Shown here: one piece after another, positions 6,224 to 13,212 of the stretch
Layout of the letters: each line of letters opens with the position of its first letter
Position numbering within the stretch: position 1 is the first letter of the stretch
Translations under genes and position numbers: made by a program
Notes under the pieces: model-generated
Told to the model about the DNA's origin: nothing
Seen by the model: the letters and a program-made list of their open reading frames with translations, nothing else
Databases searched by the model: none
DNA from: an uncultured Erysipelotrichales bacterium
GTDB taxonomy: Bacteria > Bacillota_I > Bacilli_A > Erysipelotrichales > Coprobacillaceae
NCBI GenBank assembly: GCA_910579135.1
Contig: CAJTTM010000052.1
Coordinates: forward strand, 1-13,212
Reading direction: 5' to 3'
Length of the DNA stretch: 13,212 nucleotides

Positions 6224-7477
6224 ATGAGTAGAGAAATAGCATTAAAGATATTAATTGAATATTATAAGAATAATGGATATTTAAACATTATGATCAATCA
6301 TACTTTTCAAACTCAAAAGATAAGTTTAGAAGATAAGAAATTGATTACAAGAATTGTTTATGGGACTGTTCAATATCAGCTTTATTTAACTTATTTACTT
6401 CAAGAAAGTATTAAAGGAAAAAGAGTGAAAGTTTTTGAAAGAATGTTATTATTAATGAGTTTATATCAATATGAGTTTATGGATAGCATTCCTGATTATG
6501 CTATTGTAAATGAAGCTGTTAAGCTTGCAAAAAAGCATAAAGGAGTAAAAACAGCTAATTTTATTAATGCTGTATTAAATCATGTAATCAATCATAAACC
6601 TAGCATTGAAATCTTAGATAAGGTAGAAAGATTGTCTATAGAAACAAGTCATCCATTATGGATGGTTAAAATGTTTATTAAACAATATGGTTTTCAAACA
6701 AGTGAAAAGATATGTTTATCAAACAATGAAGTTCCTTATAATAGTGCTAGAGTCAATACTATCAAAGCTAATAAAGAAGATATTTTAAAAAATCCTTTAT
6801 TTACTACTTCTTCTCTATCTAAAGATGGAGTATATTATCAAGGAGGAAATATTGCAGATACTAAAGAATATAAAGAGGGTTTATTAACAGTTCAAGATGA
6901 ATCAAGTCAATTAGCAGGTTATTTATTGACTCCCAAAGAAAATGAAAGAGTTTTAGATATGTGCTGTGCTCCTGGAAGCAAGACAGCCCATCTAGCTGCC
7001 TTAATGAATAATAAAGGTCAAATAGAAGCCATTGATTTATATGAACATAAGATACAATTAGTTGAAAGTAATATGAAAAGACTGGGAATAGAAAATGTTA
7101 GAACTCATGTTTATGATTCGACACAATTAGATAATCTTTTTGATAAAGAAAGTTTTGATTGTATTTTATTAGACGCTCCATGTAGTGGTTTAGGTGATTT
7201 AAGGAGAAAACCTGAAATTCGTTATCATGATTCATCAATTATGGATGAAATTATACCATTACAAAAAAAATTATTAGAAAAGGCATATGTTTTACTAGCA
7301 AAAGGTGGTAGAATTGTGTATAGTACTTGTACAATCAATAAAAAAGAAAACGAAAAACAAGTCGAACAGTTTTTATTAAATCATCCTGATTTAATAAAAA
7401 AAGAGGAAAAAACCATTTTACCGTATGTTTATCATAGTGATGGTTTTTATATGTGTTTATTAGAAAAGGAAATGTAA
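6224..7477 (+). CDS. rsmB: 16S rRNA (cytosine-967-C5)-methyltransferase RsmB
   Basis: RsmB (Sun) methylates C967 of 16S rRNA using S-adenosylmethionine. The 417-residue protein has an N-terminal NusB-like RNA-binding domain (about 1-125, IVYGTVQYQL at 44-53) and a C-terminal Rossmann methyltransferase. Motif I is VLDMCCAPGSKTAHLA (243-258), motif IV is DAPCSGLGDLRRKP (317-330, C320) and motif VI is YSTCTI (366-371) with the catalytic nucleophile C369. I chose ATG 6224 because MSREIALKILIEYY aligns with the family N-terminus. It lies one base past the priA stop and has no clear Shine-Dalgarno, so translation is probably coupled to priA. A GTG at 6194 inside priA, with AAAGG 12 nt upstream, would add ten residues and is less likely. 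Confidence 0.94.
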   Translation: MSREIALKILIEYYKNNGYLNIMINHTFQTQKISLEDKKLITRIVYGTVQYQLYLTYLLQESIKGKRVKVFERMLLLMSLYQYEFMDSIPDYAIVNEAVKLAKKHKGVKTANFINAVLNHVINHKPSIEILDKVERLSIETSHPLWMVKMFIKQYGFQTSEKICLSNNEVPYNSARVNTIKANKEDILKNPLFTTSSLSKDGVYYQGGNIADTKEYKEGLLTVQDESSQLAGYLLTPKENERVLDMCCAPGSKTAHLAALMNNKGQIEAIDLYEHKIQLVESNMKRLGIENVRTHVYDSTQLDNLFDKESFDCILLDAPCSGLGDLRRKPEIRYHDSSIMDEIIPLQKKLLEKAYVLLAKGGRIVYSTCTINKKENEKQVEQFLLNHPDLIKKEEKTILPYVYHSDGFYMCLLEKEM

Positions 7478-7478
7478 T

Positions 7479-8522
7479 ATGAAATCTATTTATCAATTCA
7501 CATTAGAAGATATGATTGAAGAATTTATTGAAATCAATGAAAAGAAGTTTAGAGCATCTCAGGTTTTTGAATGGATTTATCGTAAAGGTGTTTATTCTTT
7601 TGATAACATGAATAATCTTTCTAAAGACTTAAGAGCTAAACTAAATGAACATTATTTATGTTCATTATTAACAATGAAGGAAAAGCAAGAATCAAAAGAT
7701 GGAACAATTAAGTATCTCTTTGAATTAGAAGATGGTGGACTTATTGAAACGGTTTTAATGGTTCATGATTATGGGAAGAGTTTATGTGTAACGAGTCAAC
7801 TTGGTTGTAATATGGGATGTAGCTTTTGTGCAAGTGGATTATTAAAAAAACAACGTAATTTATCTACTAGTGAAATGGTTTTACAAGTATTAACAGTTCA
7901 AGAGGATATTCAAGATAGAATTAGTCATGTGGTAGTTATGGGGACTGGAGAACCTTTTGATAATTATGAACAAGTCATGAAATTTGTTTATATTATTAAT
8001 CATGCAAAAGGTTTAGCAATTGGTGCAAGACATATTACGATTTCAACATGTGGATTAGTTGATAAGATTGAACAGTTTTCTAATGAAGGATTACAAGTTA
8101 ATCTTGCGATTAGTTTACATGCTCCAAATAATGATATTAGAAATCAATTGATGCCTATTAATAGGAAGTATTCGATGGAGGTTTTAAGGGATGCTTTAAA
8201 GAAATATATTGAAAAGACTAATCGTAGGGTGACTTTTGAGTATATTTTATTAGGTGGAGTTAATGATAGTTTAGCTCAAGCAAGACAATTAGCTCATTAT
8301 ATGAGAGGATTAAATGCTTATGTTAATCTTATTCCTTATAATTCAGTTGATGAAAGTGGTTTTCATCAATCAACAAAGGCATCTATTCAAGCCTTTAAAG
8401 ATGAATTATTAAGATTAAGGATTAATGCGACATTAAGAAAAGAACATGGTAGTGATATAGATGGTGCATGTGGTCAGTTAAGAGCCAAAAGAGTAGGAGG
8501 TGTTCATCATGGAAATCGTTAA
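7479..8522 (+). CDS. rlmN: dual-specificity 23S rRNA/tRNA (adenine-C2)-methyltransferase RlmN
   Basis: RlmN is a radical-SAM enzyme that methylates C2 of A2503 in 23S rRNA and of A37 in some tRNAs, supporting translational fidelity. The 347-residue protein carries the [4Fe-4S] motif CNMGCSFC (C110, C114, C117) and the SAM-binding GTGEP (155-159). Both cysteines of the ping-pong methyl transfer are present: C103 (LCVTSQ) and C331 (DGACGQL), which match C118 and C355 of E. coli RlmN. The short N-terminal helical domain (FRASQVFEWIYRKGV, 24-38) is typical. AAAGGA (7465-7470) precedes the ATG by 8 nt, and the rsmB stop is one base away. The last 14 nt overlap prpC, so the pair is translationally linked. 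Confidence 0.97.
   Translation: MKSIYQFTLEDMIEEFIEINEKKFRASQVFEWIYRKGVYSFDNMNNLSKDLRAKLNEHYLCSLLTMKEKQESKDGTIKYLFELEDGGLIETVLMVHDYGKSLCVTSQLGCNMGCSFCASGLLKKQRNLSTSEMVLQVLTVQEDIQDRISHVVVMGTGEPFDNYEQVMKFVYIINHAKGLAIGARHITISTCGLVDKIEQFSNEGLQVNLAISLHAPNNDIRNQLMPINRKYSMEVLRDALKKYIEKTNRRVTFEYILLGGVNDSLAQARQLAHYMRGLNAYVNLIPYNSVDESGFHQSTKASIQAFKDELLRLRINATLRKEHGSDIDGACGQLRAKRVGGVHHGNR
8496..8500 (+). promoter_or_regulatory. ribosome binding site that fixes the prpC start
   Basis: GGAGG lies within the end of rlmN, 8 nt before the ATG at 8509. The in-frame GTG at 8500 overlaps this site and so cannot be the start. Confidence 0.85.
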
Positions 8523-9249
8523 GAGATGCGATATTGGAAAAGTTAGAGATAAAAATCAAGATTATGTTGACTTTATTCAAATTAGTGATGATGAAGCTTT
8601 CTTAGTTGTATGTGATGGAATGGGAGGTCATGCAGCTGGTGAAATAGCTTCTAAGATGACTGCAAAATATATTTTAGATCATTTTATGATGCATAGTGAA
8701 TTTTTAAATGATGAACAAATTAAAGTATGGCTTCATTCTTTAATTCATGAAGCCAATCGTTTGGTTTATGATCAATCGATGAGCAGTGAATCATTAAAAG
8801 GAATGGGTACAACAGTTGTTGTTGCTTATATTTATCAATCGCATGTTTATATTGCTCATGTGGGAGATTCTAGAGCGTATATTATAGATGATGATATTAA
8901 ACAAATAACAATTGATGATACTTTAGTTAATGCTTTAGTGAAAACAGGAACAATTAGTGAACAAGAAGCAAAACATCATCCTAAGAAAAATATTTTATTA
9001 CAAGCAGTAGGAGTTTCATCTCCTTTAAGCATTTCTTTTTATAAAGAAGAATTTAAGAACGCTTCGCTATTAATTTGTAGTGATGGTCTATATAATTCTT
9101 TAAGTGATGAATTTATTTTAGATATTTTTCATAAAAATAATCTTGTGGAAAAGATTGGTGATGAATTAATTGAAAAAGCCAATGATTTTGGAGGATATGA
9201 TAATATAGGTTTAGTTATTGCAAAGAAAGGAGGTACTGGTTGTGAGTAG
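8509..9249 (+). CDS. prpC: PP2C-type serine/threonine phosphatase PrpC (Stp1)
   Basis: PrpC removes phosphates from proteins phosphorylated by the partner kinase PrkC and from the kinase itself. The 246-residue cytosolic protein has the metal-dependent PPM/PP2C motifs: RDKNQD (13-18, metal ligand D18), VCDGMGGHAAGE (34-45, D36), GMGTTVVVA (98-106), HVGDSRAY (117-124), LLICSDGLYNSL (187-198, D192) and GGYDNIGLVI (228-237, D231). The length is normal for bacterial Stp1. It overlaps rlmN by 14 nt upstream and prkC by 8 nt downstream, the usual phosphatase/kinase pairing in Firmicutes. Continuous overlaps suggest stoichiometric co-expression. Confidence 0.97.
   Translation: MEIVKRCDIGKVRDKNQDYVDFIQISDDEAFLVVCDGMGGHAAGEIASKMTAKYILDHFMMHSEFLNDEQIKVWLHSLIHEANRLVYDQSMSSESLKGMGTTVVVAYIYQSHVYIAHVGDSRAYIIDDDIKQITIDDTLVNALVKTGTISEQEAKHHPKKNILLQAVGVSSPLSISFYKEEFKNASLLICSDGLYNSLSDEFILDIFHKNNLVEKIGDELIEKANDFGGYDNIGLVIAKKGGTGCE
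9229..9233 (+). promoter_or_regulatory. ribosome binding site that fixes the prkC GTG start
   Basis: AAAGGAGGT (core GGAGG) sits inside the prpC 3' end, 8 nt before the GTG at 9242. The upstream in-frame TTG at 9218 has no such site. Confidence 0.85.
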
Positions 9250-11056
9250 GATTAATAAAACAATAGCAGGAAGATATATCATAAAGGAATTAATTGGTCA
9301 GGGCGGTATGGCTGATGTTTATCTAGCTGAGGATACAATTTTAAAACGTGTTGTTGCTATTAAATTATTAAGATCTTCTTTAACTGGTGATCCTGTTTAT
9401 ATTACTCGTTTTCATCGTGAAGCAAGTGCAGCAGCAGCTTTATCTCATAAAAACATTGTAGAGATTTATGATGTGGGAGAAGAGGATGATAATTATTATA
9501 TTGTCATGGAATATGTTCCTGGTGATACTTTAAAAGAACTTATACATAAAAGAGGAGCTTTACATTATGTTGAAGCTATAGATATTTTAAAACAGGTTGC
9601 TAGTGCTACTGCAAGAGCTCATTCGATGGGGATTGTTCATCGTGATTTAAAACCTCAAAATATTTTAGTGACTGATAGTGGAGTTGTAAAGATTGCGGAT
9701 TTTGGAATTGCTTCTATTCAATCTTTATCACAAGTAACTCAAAGTGATACAATTATGGGATCTCTTCATTACTTAGCACCAGAAATTGCAAGAGGAGAAA
9801 AAGCAACTGCTCAAAGTGATATTTATGCTTTAGGGATTGTTTTTTATGAGTTATTAAGAGGTGAAGTTCCTTTTAATGGAGAATCACCTGTTAATATCGC
9901 TTTAAAACATATGAGAGATGATATTCCTTCAGTAAGAGAATTTAATCCAACTATTCCTCAATCTGTTGAAAATATTATTATTAAAGCTACTGCTAAAAAT
10001 ACAAAAGATAGATACATACAAGCCAAAGAAATGTTTAATGATTTATCAACTTGTTTAAATAAAAAAGATGAAGAAAAATTAGTTTTTAAATGTGAAGAAG
10101 AAGAACCAACAATTGTTGCTCAAAATGATAAATTCTTTACGAAGGCACATTCTCAAAAAGAAGTTGTACCTATTAAAGAAAAGAAAGAAAATATAAAACC
10201 AAAGAAGAAAGAAAGTCAAAAGAAAATAAATAAAAATATTTATATTATGGCAGGAATTGGAATTGCTTCGTTATTGCTTATATTTGGAATATTGTATTTT
10301 ATTTTCTCGGGAGATGATAATTTCCCTATGCCAAATGTTGTAGGATTAAGTAAAGAAGATGCTATGACAATGTTAAGAAGTAAAAAATTAGAATTTGATG
10401 AAAAAGAATTTAAAGAAGAATTAAGTGATCAATATGATGCGGGTTATATCATTAGAAGTGATCCAATTCAAAATAGTTCAGTACATGAAGGAGATAAAGT
10501 TGTTCTTACTGTTTCATCAGGTAAATATATAGAAATAGAAAATTATACTGGTCAAACATATGAAGAAGCTGCTTTATCTTTACAAGGGAAAGGATTCCAA
10601 GTAACCAAGGAAGAAGTTTCTAGTGAGGAACCAGTAGGAACTGTTATTTCTCAATCTATTCTTCCAACAAAAGAATATGATCCTAATACTCCAATCAAAG
10701 AAATCACTTTAAAGGTTTCTAAAGGTGTAGAGATTACTGTTCCAAATGTTTATGGTCAGTCTATTGAAGAAGCTAAGAATTTACTTGAGAGTAGTGATTA
10801 TGGATTTGTAGTGAAGTTAAAGAAATTAACTCCACCAACAGATGAAAATGAAATAGCTACTATGAAGATTAATGTTGTTTATGAACAATCTATTAAAGCT
10901 TATACAAAATTAATTAAGAAAAAAGGACGAGTTATTACTTTATCGTATTATGATAAGAAACCATCTTTACCTAAGAAAGATGATACAACAACTCCAACTT
11001 TACCAAATATTGATCAAAACGTAGATAATAAGAAAAATGAAGATAATGAGGAGTAA
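9242..11056 (+). CDS. prkC: PASTA-domain serine/threonine protein kinase PrkC (Stk1/PknB type)
   Basis: This membrane kinase senses peptidoglycan fragments or lipid II and phosphorylates proteins of cell-wall synthesis, division and translation. With a GTG start at 9242 it has 604 residues. The kinase domain (about 11-270) shows the Gly loop IGQGGMADVY (18-27), K41, E60, catalytic HRDLKPQN (133-140, D135), DFG (153-155), activation-loop threonines T166 and T170, and LAPE (178-181). A Lys-rich juxtamembrane region (about 308-330) precedes one TM helix (about 333-356). Outside are three PASTA repeats, at about 362-427, 428-495 and 496-570. The second lacks the usual VPN start (it reads IENYTGQ), and the third is lysine-rich. 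The tail (571-604) is Pro/Asp/Asn-rich and disordered. The first 8 nt overlap prpC. Confidence 0.97.
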   Translation: MSRINKTIAGRYIIKELIGQGGMADVYLAEDTILKRVVAIKLLRSSLTGDPVYITRFHREASAAAALSHKNIVEIYDVGEEDDNYYIVMEYVPGDTLKELIHKRGALHYVEAIDILKQVASATARAHSMGIVHRDLKPQNILVTDSGVVKIADFGIASIQSLSQVTQSDTIMGSLHYLAPEIARGEKATAQSDIYALGIVFYELLRGEVPFNGESPVNIALKHMRDDIPSVREFNPTIPQSVENIIIKATAKNTKDRYIQAKEMFNDLSTCLNKKDEEKLVFKCEEEEPTIVAQNDKFFTKAHSQKEVVPIKEKKENIKPKKKESQKKINKNIYIMAGIGIASLLLIFGILYFIFSGDDNFPMPNVVGLSKEDAMTMLRSKKLEFDEKEFKEELSDQYDAGYIIRSDPIQNSSVHEGDKVVLTVSSGKYIEIENYTGQTYEEAALSLQGKGFQVTKEEVSSEEPVGTVISQSILPTKEYDPNTPIKEITLKVSKGVEITVPNVYGQSIEEAKNLLESSDYGFVVKLKKLTPPTDENEIATMKINVVYEQSIKAYTKLIKKKGRVITLSYYDKKPSLPKKDDTTTPTLPNIDQNVDNKKNEDNEE

Positions 11057-11059
11057 AGA

Positions 11060-11935
11060 ATGCTAAAAGGAAGAATAGTGAAAGCATTATCGGGATTTTA
11101 TTATGTTGAATGTGATGAAAAGATTTATCAATGCAGGGCAAGAGGTAGATTTAGAAAGAAGGATCAAAAACCAGTTGTAGGAGATTTTTGTGAATTTAGT
11201 TATGAAGAGGGTAGTGATGGTTATATATTATCATTATCCCCTAGAAAGAATGAATTAGTGAGACCTCCAATATGTAATATTGATCAGGCTTTACTAGTCT
11301 TTTCTGCTAAAGAACCAGATTTTTCATCGTTGTTACTAGATCGATTTTTAATTGTTATTGAGAGTTTAAATATTGAACCTATTATTTGTATTTCTAAAGT
11401 TGATTTGGTTTCAAAAGAAGAAATAGAGAAGACTTTAGGACCTTATATAAAAGCAAACTATCAAGTTTATTTTATTAGTTCTTTAAACCAAGAGGGTATT
11501 CAAGAAATTAAAACAGTGTTTAAAGATAAAGTTACTGTTGTGACTGGTCAAAGTGGAGTAGGAAAATCTAGTTTATTGAATGCTTTAGATATTAAGTTAA
11601 ATATTGATACAAATGAAATTTCTAAAGCTTTAGGAAGAGGAAAACATACCACTCGACATGTAGAATTATTAAAGATGCATGGAGGATTGGTTGGAGATAC
11701 ACCAGGTTTTTCATCTTTAGAACTTACAATTGATCCTCTTGATTTAGCTGTTTCATATCATGATTTTAAAGCTTTAAGTCATCAATGTAAGTTTAGAGGG
11801 TGTTTGCATGATAAAGAGCCTCATTGTGCTGTTAAACAAGCTGTTGAAGAAGGTTTGATTAGTCAAGAGAGATATGAACATTATTTAATATTTTTAAAGG
11901 AATGTAAAGAGAATAAGGAGAGAAGATATGGTTAA
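11060..11935 (+). CDS. rsgA: ribosome small-subunit maturation GTPase RsgA (YloQ/CpgA)
   Basis: RsgA is a GTPase checkpoint in late 30S assembly. The 291-residue protein has an N-terminal OB fold (about 1-65). A circularly permuted GTPase domain then shows G4 (SKVDL, 112-116) and G5 (FISSL, 138-142) ahead of G1 (GQSGVGKSS, 163-171), the G2-like loop GRGKHTTR (192-199) and G3 DTPGF (213-217). A C-terminal zinc finger follows with C243, C248, H250 and C256. The permuted G4-G5-G1-G2-G3 order is diagnostic. AGGAG (11049-11053) is 6 nt from the ATG, which lies 3 nt past the prkC stop. In B. subtilis this protein (CpgA) is a reported PrkC substrate, which fits its position behind prpC-prkC. The end overlaps rpe by 8 nt. 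Confidence 0.97.
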   Translation: MLKGRIVKALSGFYYVECDEKIYQCRARGRFRKKDQKPVVGDFCEFSYEEGSDGYILSLSPRKNELVRPPICNIDQALLVFSAKEPDFSSLLLDRFLIVIESLNIEPIICISKVDLVSKEEIEKTLGPYIKANYQVYFISSLNQEGIQEIKTVFKDKVTVVTGQSGVGKSSLLNALDIKLNIDTNEISKALGRGKHTTRHVELLKMHGGLVGDTPGFSSLELTIDPLDLAVSYHDFKALSHQCKFRGCLHDKEPHCAVKQAVEEGLISQERYEHYLIFLKECKENKERRYG

Positions 11936-12572
11936 GATTGCACCATCAGTATTATCAGCTGATTTTACAAAATTAAAAGAAGATATAGAATCTATTGAAA
12001 ATATTCATGCAGATTGGATTCATTACGATGTTATGGATGGACACTTTGTGGATAATATTTCTTTTGGTTATAGTATTTTAAATGATCTTTCTAAAATTAC
12101 TGATTTATTTTTAGATGTTCATCTTATGATTAGTGATCCTTTAAGATATGTTGATCGCTTTATAGATGCACATGCCTCTTTGATTACTTTTCATTATGAA
12201 GCAATGAATAATGAAAATGAAATAAGAGAACTCATAAAACATATTAATGATAAAAATGTTTTAGTAGGAATAAGTATTAAACCATCAACACCTGTTGAGA
12301 GTATTAAAAAATATTTAGATGATGTTGATTTAGTTTTAGTGATGAGTGTAGAGCCTGGATTTGGAGGACAATCATTTATAGAATCTTCAGTAGGGAAGAT
12401 AAGAGAATTAAATCAATATAAAGATTATCATCATTTTTTAATTGAAGTTGATGGAGGAATCAATGATTATACAGGTAAGTTATGTAAGGATAATGGAGCA
12501 GATGTATTAGTAGCTGGAAGTTATATTTTTAAAGCTGAAGATAGAAAGAAAGCTATTGATTTATTAAAATGA
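11928..12572 (+). CDS. rpe: ribulose-phosphate 3-epimerase
   Basis: Rpe interconverts D-ribulose 5-phosphate and D-xylulose 5-phosphate in the pentose phosphate pathway. The 214-residue protein is a single TIM barrel of normal length. It starts with KIAPSVLSADF (3-13) and contains the metal/active-site residues H32 and D34 (HYDVMDGHFV), H65 (DVHLMI) and D175 (EVDGGI). The phosphate-binding and gating loops are PGFGGQSF (143-150) and VAGSYIF (195-201). The family's usual HFVPN reads HFVDN here, a mild change outside the catalytic set. AAGGAG (11915-11920) is 7 nt from the ATG. The gene overlaps rsgA by 8 nt and thiN by 4 nt (ATGA). Confidence 0.97.
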   Translation: MVKIAPSVLSADFTKLKEDIESIENIHADWIHYDVMDGHFVDNISFGYSILNDLSKITDLFLDVHLMISDPLRYVDRFIDAHASLITFHYEAMNNENEIRELIKHINDKNVLVGISIKPSTPVESIKKYLDDVDLVLVMSVEPGFGGQSFIESSVGKIRELNQYKDYHHFLIEVDGGINDYTGKLCKDNGADVLVAGSYIFKAEDRKKAIDLLK

Positions 12573-13159
12573 AAAAAATAGGAATTTATGGTTCTATCTT
12601 TGTAGGAGATGTAAAAGATAAGAATATTGATTATATTGCAGTTGATAATGGTGTTATGAATTTAATTCGTTTAGATATACATCCTATATTTGTGATGGGG
12701 GATTTAGATTCTTTAGATGATAAAAAGGCATTATTGGATTATAATATTAAAGTTTATTCACCGATTAAAGATGATACTGATACTGCATTAGCTTTACGAG
12801 AAGCTATTGAAAGAGGTTATGATACTGTTGATATTTATGGTGTAACTCATAAAAGATTAGATCATTTTATGGCTGTTTTATGTTTATTAAAAAGATATAG
12901 AGATATTCATATTACTATTTATGATGAATATAATAAAATATATCTTTTAAGAAAAGGTAAACATATCATAAAGAAGGATAATTATAAATATTTTTCTCTA
13001 TTTGCTTATGAACCTACAATTGTTTCATTAAAGAATTGTCATTATCCATTAGATCATTATTTATTAAATAGTGATAATCCATTATGCGTATCTAATCAAA
13101 CAGATGATGAAGTTGAAATAGAAATTGATAAAGATATATTATTTATTCAAGCTAATTAG
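12569..13159 (+). CDS. thiN: thiamine pyrophosphokinase
   Basis: ThiN transfers pyrophosphate from ATP to thiamine to make thiamine diphosphate. The 196-residue protein, slightly short for the family, shows GDLDS (44-48), DDTDTALALREAI (68-80) and RLDH (96-99), all parts of the ATP/metal site, followed by the C-terminal beta-sandwich thiamine-binding domain (about 122-196, PLCVSNQ at 171-177). Some positions differ from the B. subtilis enzyme as I recall it: the usual GATGGR.DH reads GVTHKRLDH, and the following LAN reads MAV. The gene starts within the rpe stop (ATGA overlap) with no independent Shine-Dalgarno of note, so it is translationally coupled. There is no room for a TPP riboswitch directly upstream. 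It is the last gene of the operon. Confidence 0.92.
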   Translation: MKKIGIYGSIFVGDVKDKNIDYIAVDNGVMNLIRLDIHPIFVMGDLDSLDDKKALLDYNIKVYSPIKDDTDTALALREAIERGYDTVDIYGVTHKRLDHFMAVLCLLKRYRDIHITIYDEYNKIYLLRKGKHIIKKDNYKYFSLFAYEPTIVSLKNCHYPLDHYLLNSDNPLCVSNQTDDEVEIEIDKDILFIQAN

Positions 13160-13176
13160 AGGCTGTAACGAAATAA
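13158..13176 (+). repeat. 19-nt repeat copy B, overlapping the thiN stop
   Basis: AGAGGCTGTAACG and the six bases after it match the minus strand of 33-51 exactly. Here the repeat forms the 5' arm of the operon's terminator hairpin and overlaps the last two bases of the thiN stop codon. Confidence 0.65.
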
Positions 13177-13212
13177 CTTTTTTAAGAAGTTGATTTCATT
13201 CAGCTTCTTTTT
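13159..13212 (+). terminator. terminator of the priA-thiN operon
   Basis: The sequence folds into one long imperfect hairpin. GAGGCTG (13159-13165) pairs with CAGCTTC (13201-13207), AA with TT, GAAAT (13170-13174) with ATTTC (13193-13197), and AACTT (13175-13179) with AAGTT (13187-13191), with two one-base bulges and one mismatch. A run of Ts (13208-13212) reaches the window edge. An alternative compact stem, AAGAAGTTGA with TCAGCTTCTT (13184-13209), uses the same T tract. Confidence 0.8.

Noticed and set aside
9218..9241. TTG start for prkC
   Set aside because: The strong GGAGG at 9229-9233 lies downstream of it and points to the GTG at 9242.
12540..12572. TPP riboswitch for thiN
   Set aside because: thiN overlaps rpe by 4 nt within a long operon, leaving no leader region.
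1..13212. A mobile element bounded by the inverted 19-nt sequences
   Set aside because: The interior is housekeeping genes in a conserved order with no transposase, integrase or target duplication, and the repeat behaves as a terminator arm.
1..13212. CRISPR array, tRNA, rRNA or phage genes
   Set aside because: No regularly spaced repeats, no cloverleaf-like sequence and no phage proteins were seen; all intergenic gaps are under about 150 bases and are explained by promoters and terminators.

Overview
The window is A+T-rich, uses the standard code (TGA and TAG/TAA all serve as stops, Trp is TGG) and has strong Shine-Dalgarno sites and tightly packed operons. It looks like chromosomal DNA of a low-GC Firmicute. 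The gene order priA-rsmB-rlmN-prpC-prkC-rsgA-rpe-thiN, the YitT and DUF5662 proteins and the extreme A+T content fit the Erysipelotrichia best; that placement is inference from gene content only. There is no sign of a phage, insertion sequence, plasmid, CRISPR array or RNA gene.

Left part (1-4030). A small two-helix membrane protein of unknown function (minus strand) is divergent from a DUF5662 protein (plus). Next comes alanine dehydrogenase (ald) with its own extended -10 promoter and a clear terminator. A Crp/Fnr-family regulator (minus) is divergent from a YitT-family membrane protein (plus). Their shared intergenic region holds a perfect 16-bp palindrome. It is centred about 41.5 bp upstream of the inferred yitT start point and inside the regulator's own leader, suggesting a self-contained regulator/target pair. 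A terminator closes yitT.

Right part (4010-13212). One promoter precedes an eight-gene operon whose genes overlap or abut: PriA helicase (replication restart), RsmB and RlmN (rRNA/tRNA methylation), PrpC phosphatase and PrkC PASTA kinase (cell-envelope signalling), RsgA (30S maturation GTPase), Rpe (pentose phosphate epimerase) and ThiN (thiamine pyrophosphokinase). The order matches the well-known Bacillus subtilis cluster except that def and fmt, normally between priA and rsmB, are absent. The operon ends in a long imperfect hairpin with a T tract.

Several starts were moved downstream of the longest reading frame because the Shine-Dalgarno site fixes them: ald (1095), yitT (3041), prpC (8509) and prkC (GTG 9242). 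rsmB (6224) was set by family fit and coupling to priA. A 19-nt sequence follows a stop codon at both ends of the window in inverted orientation. The most interesting point is the regulator/YitT promoter architecture; the rest is mostly ordinary housekeeping DNA.
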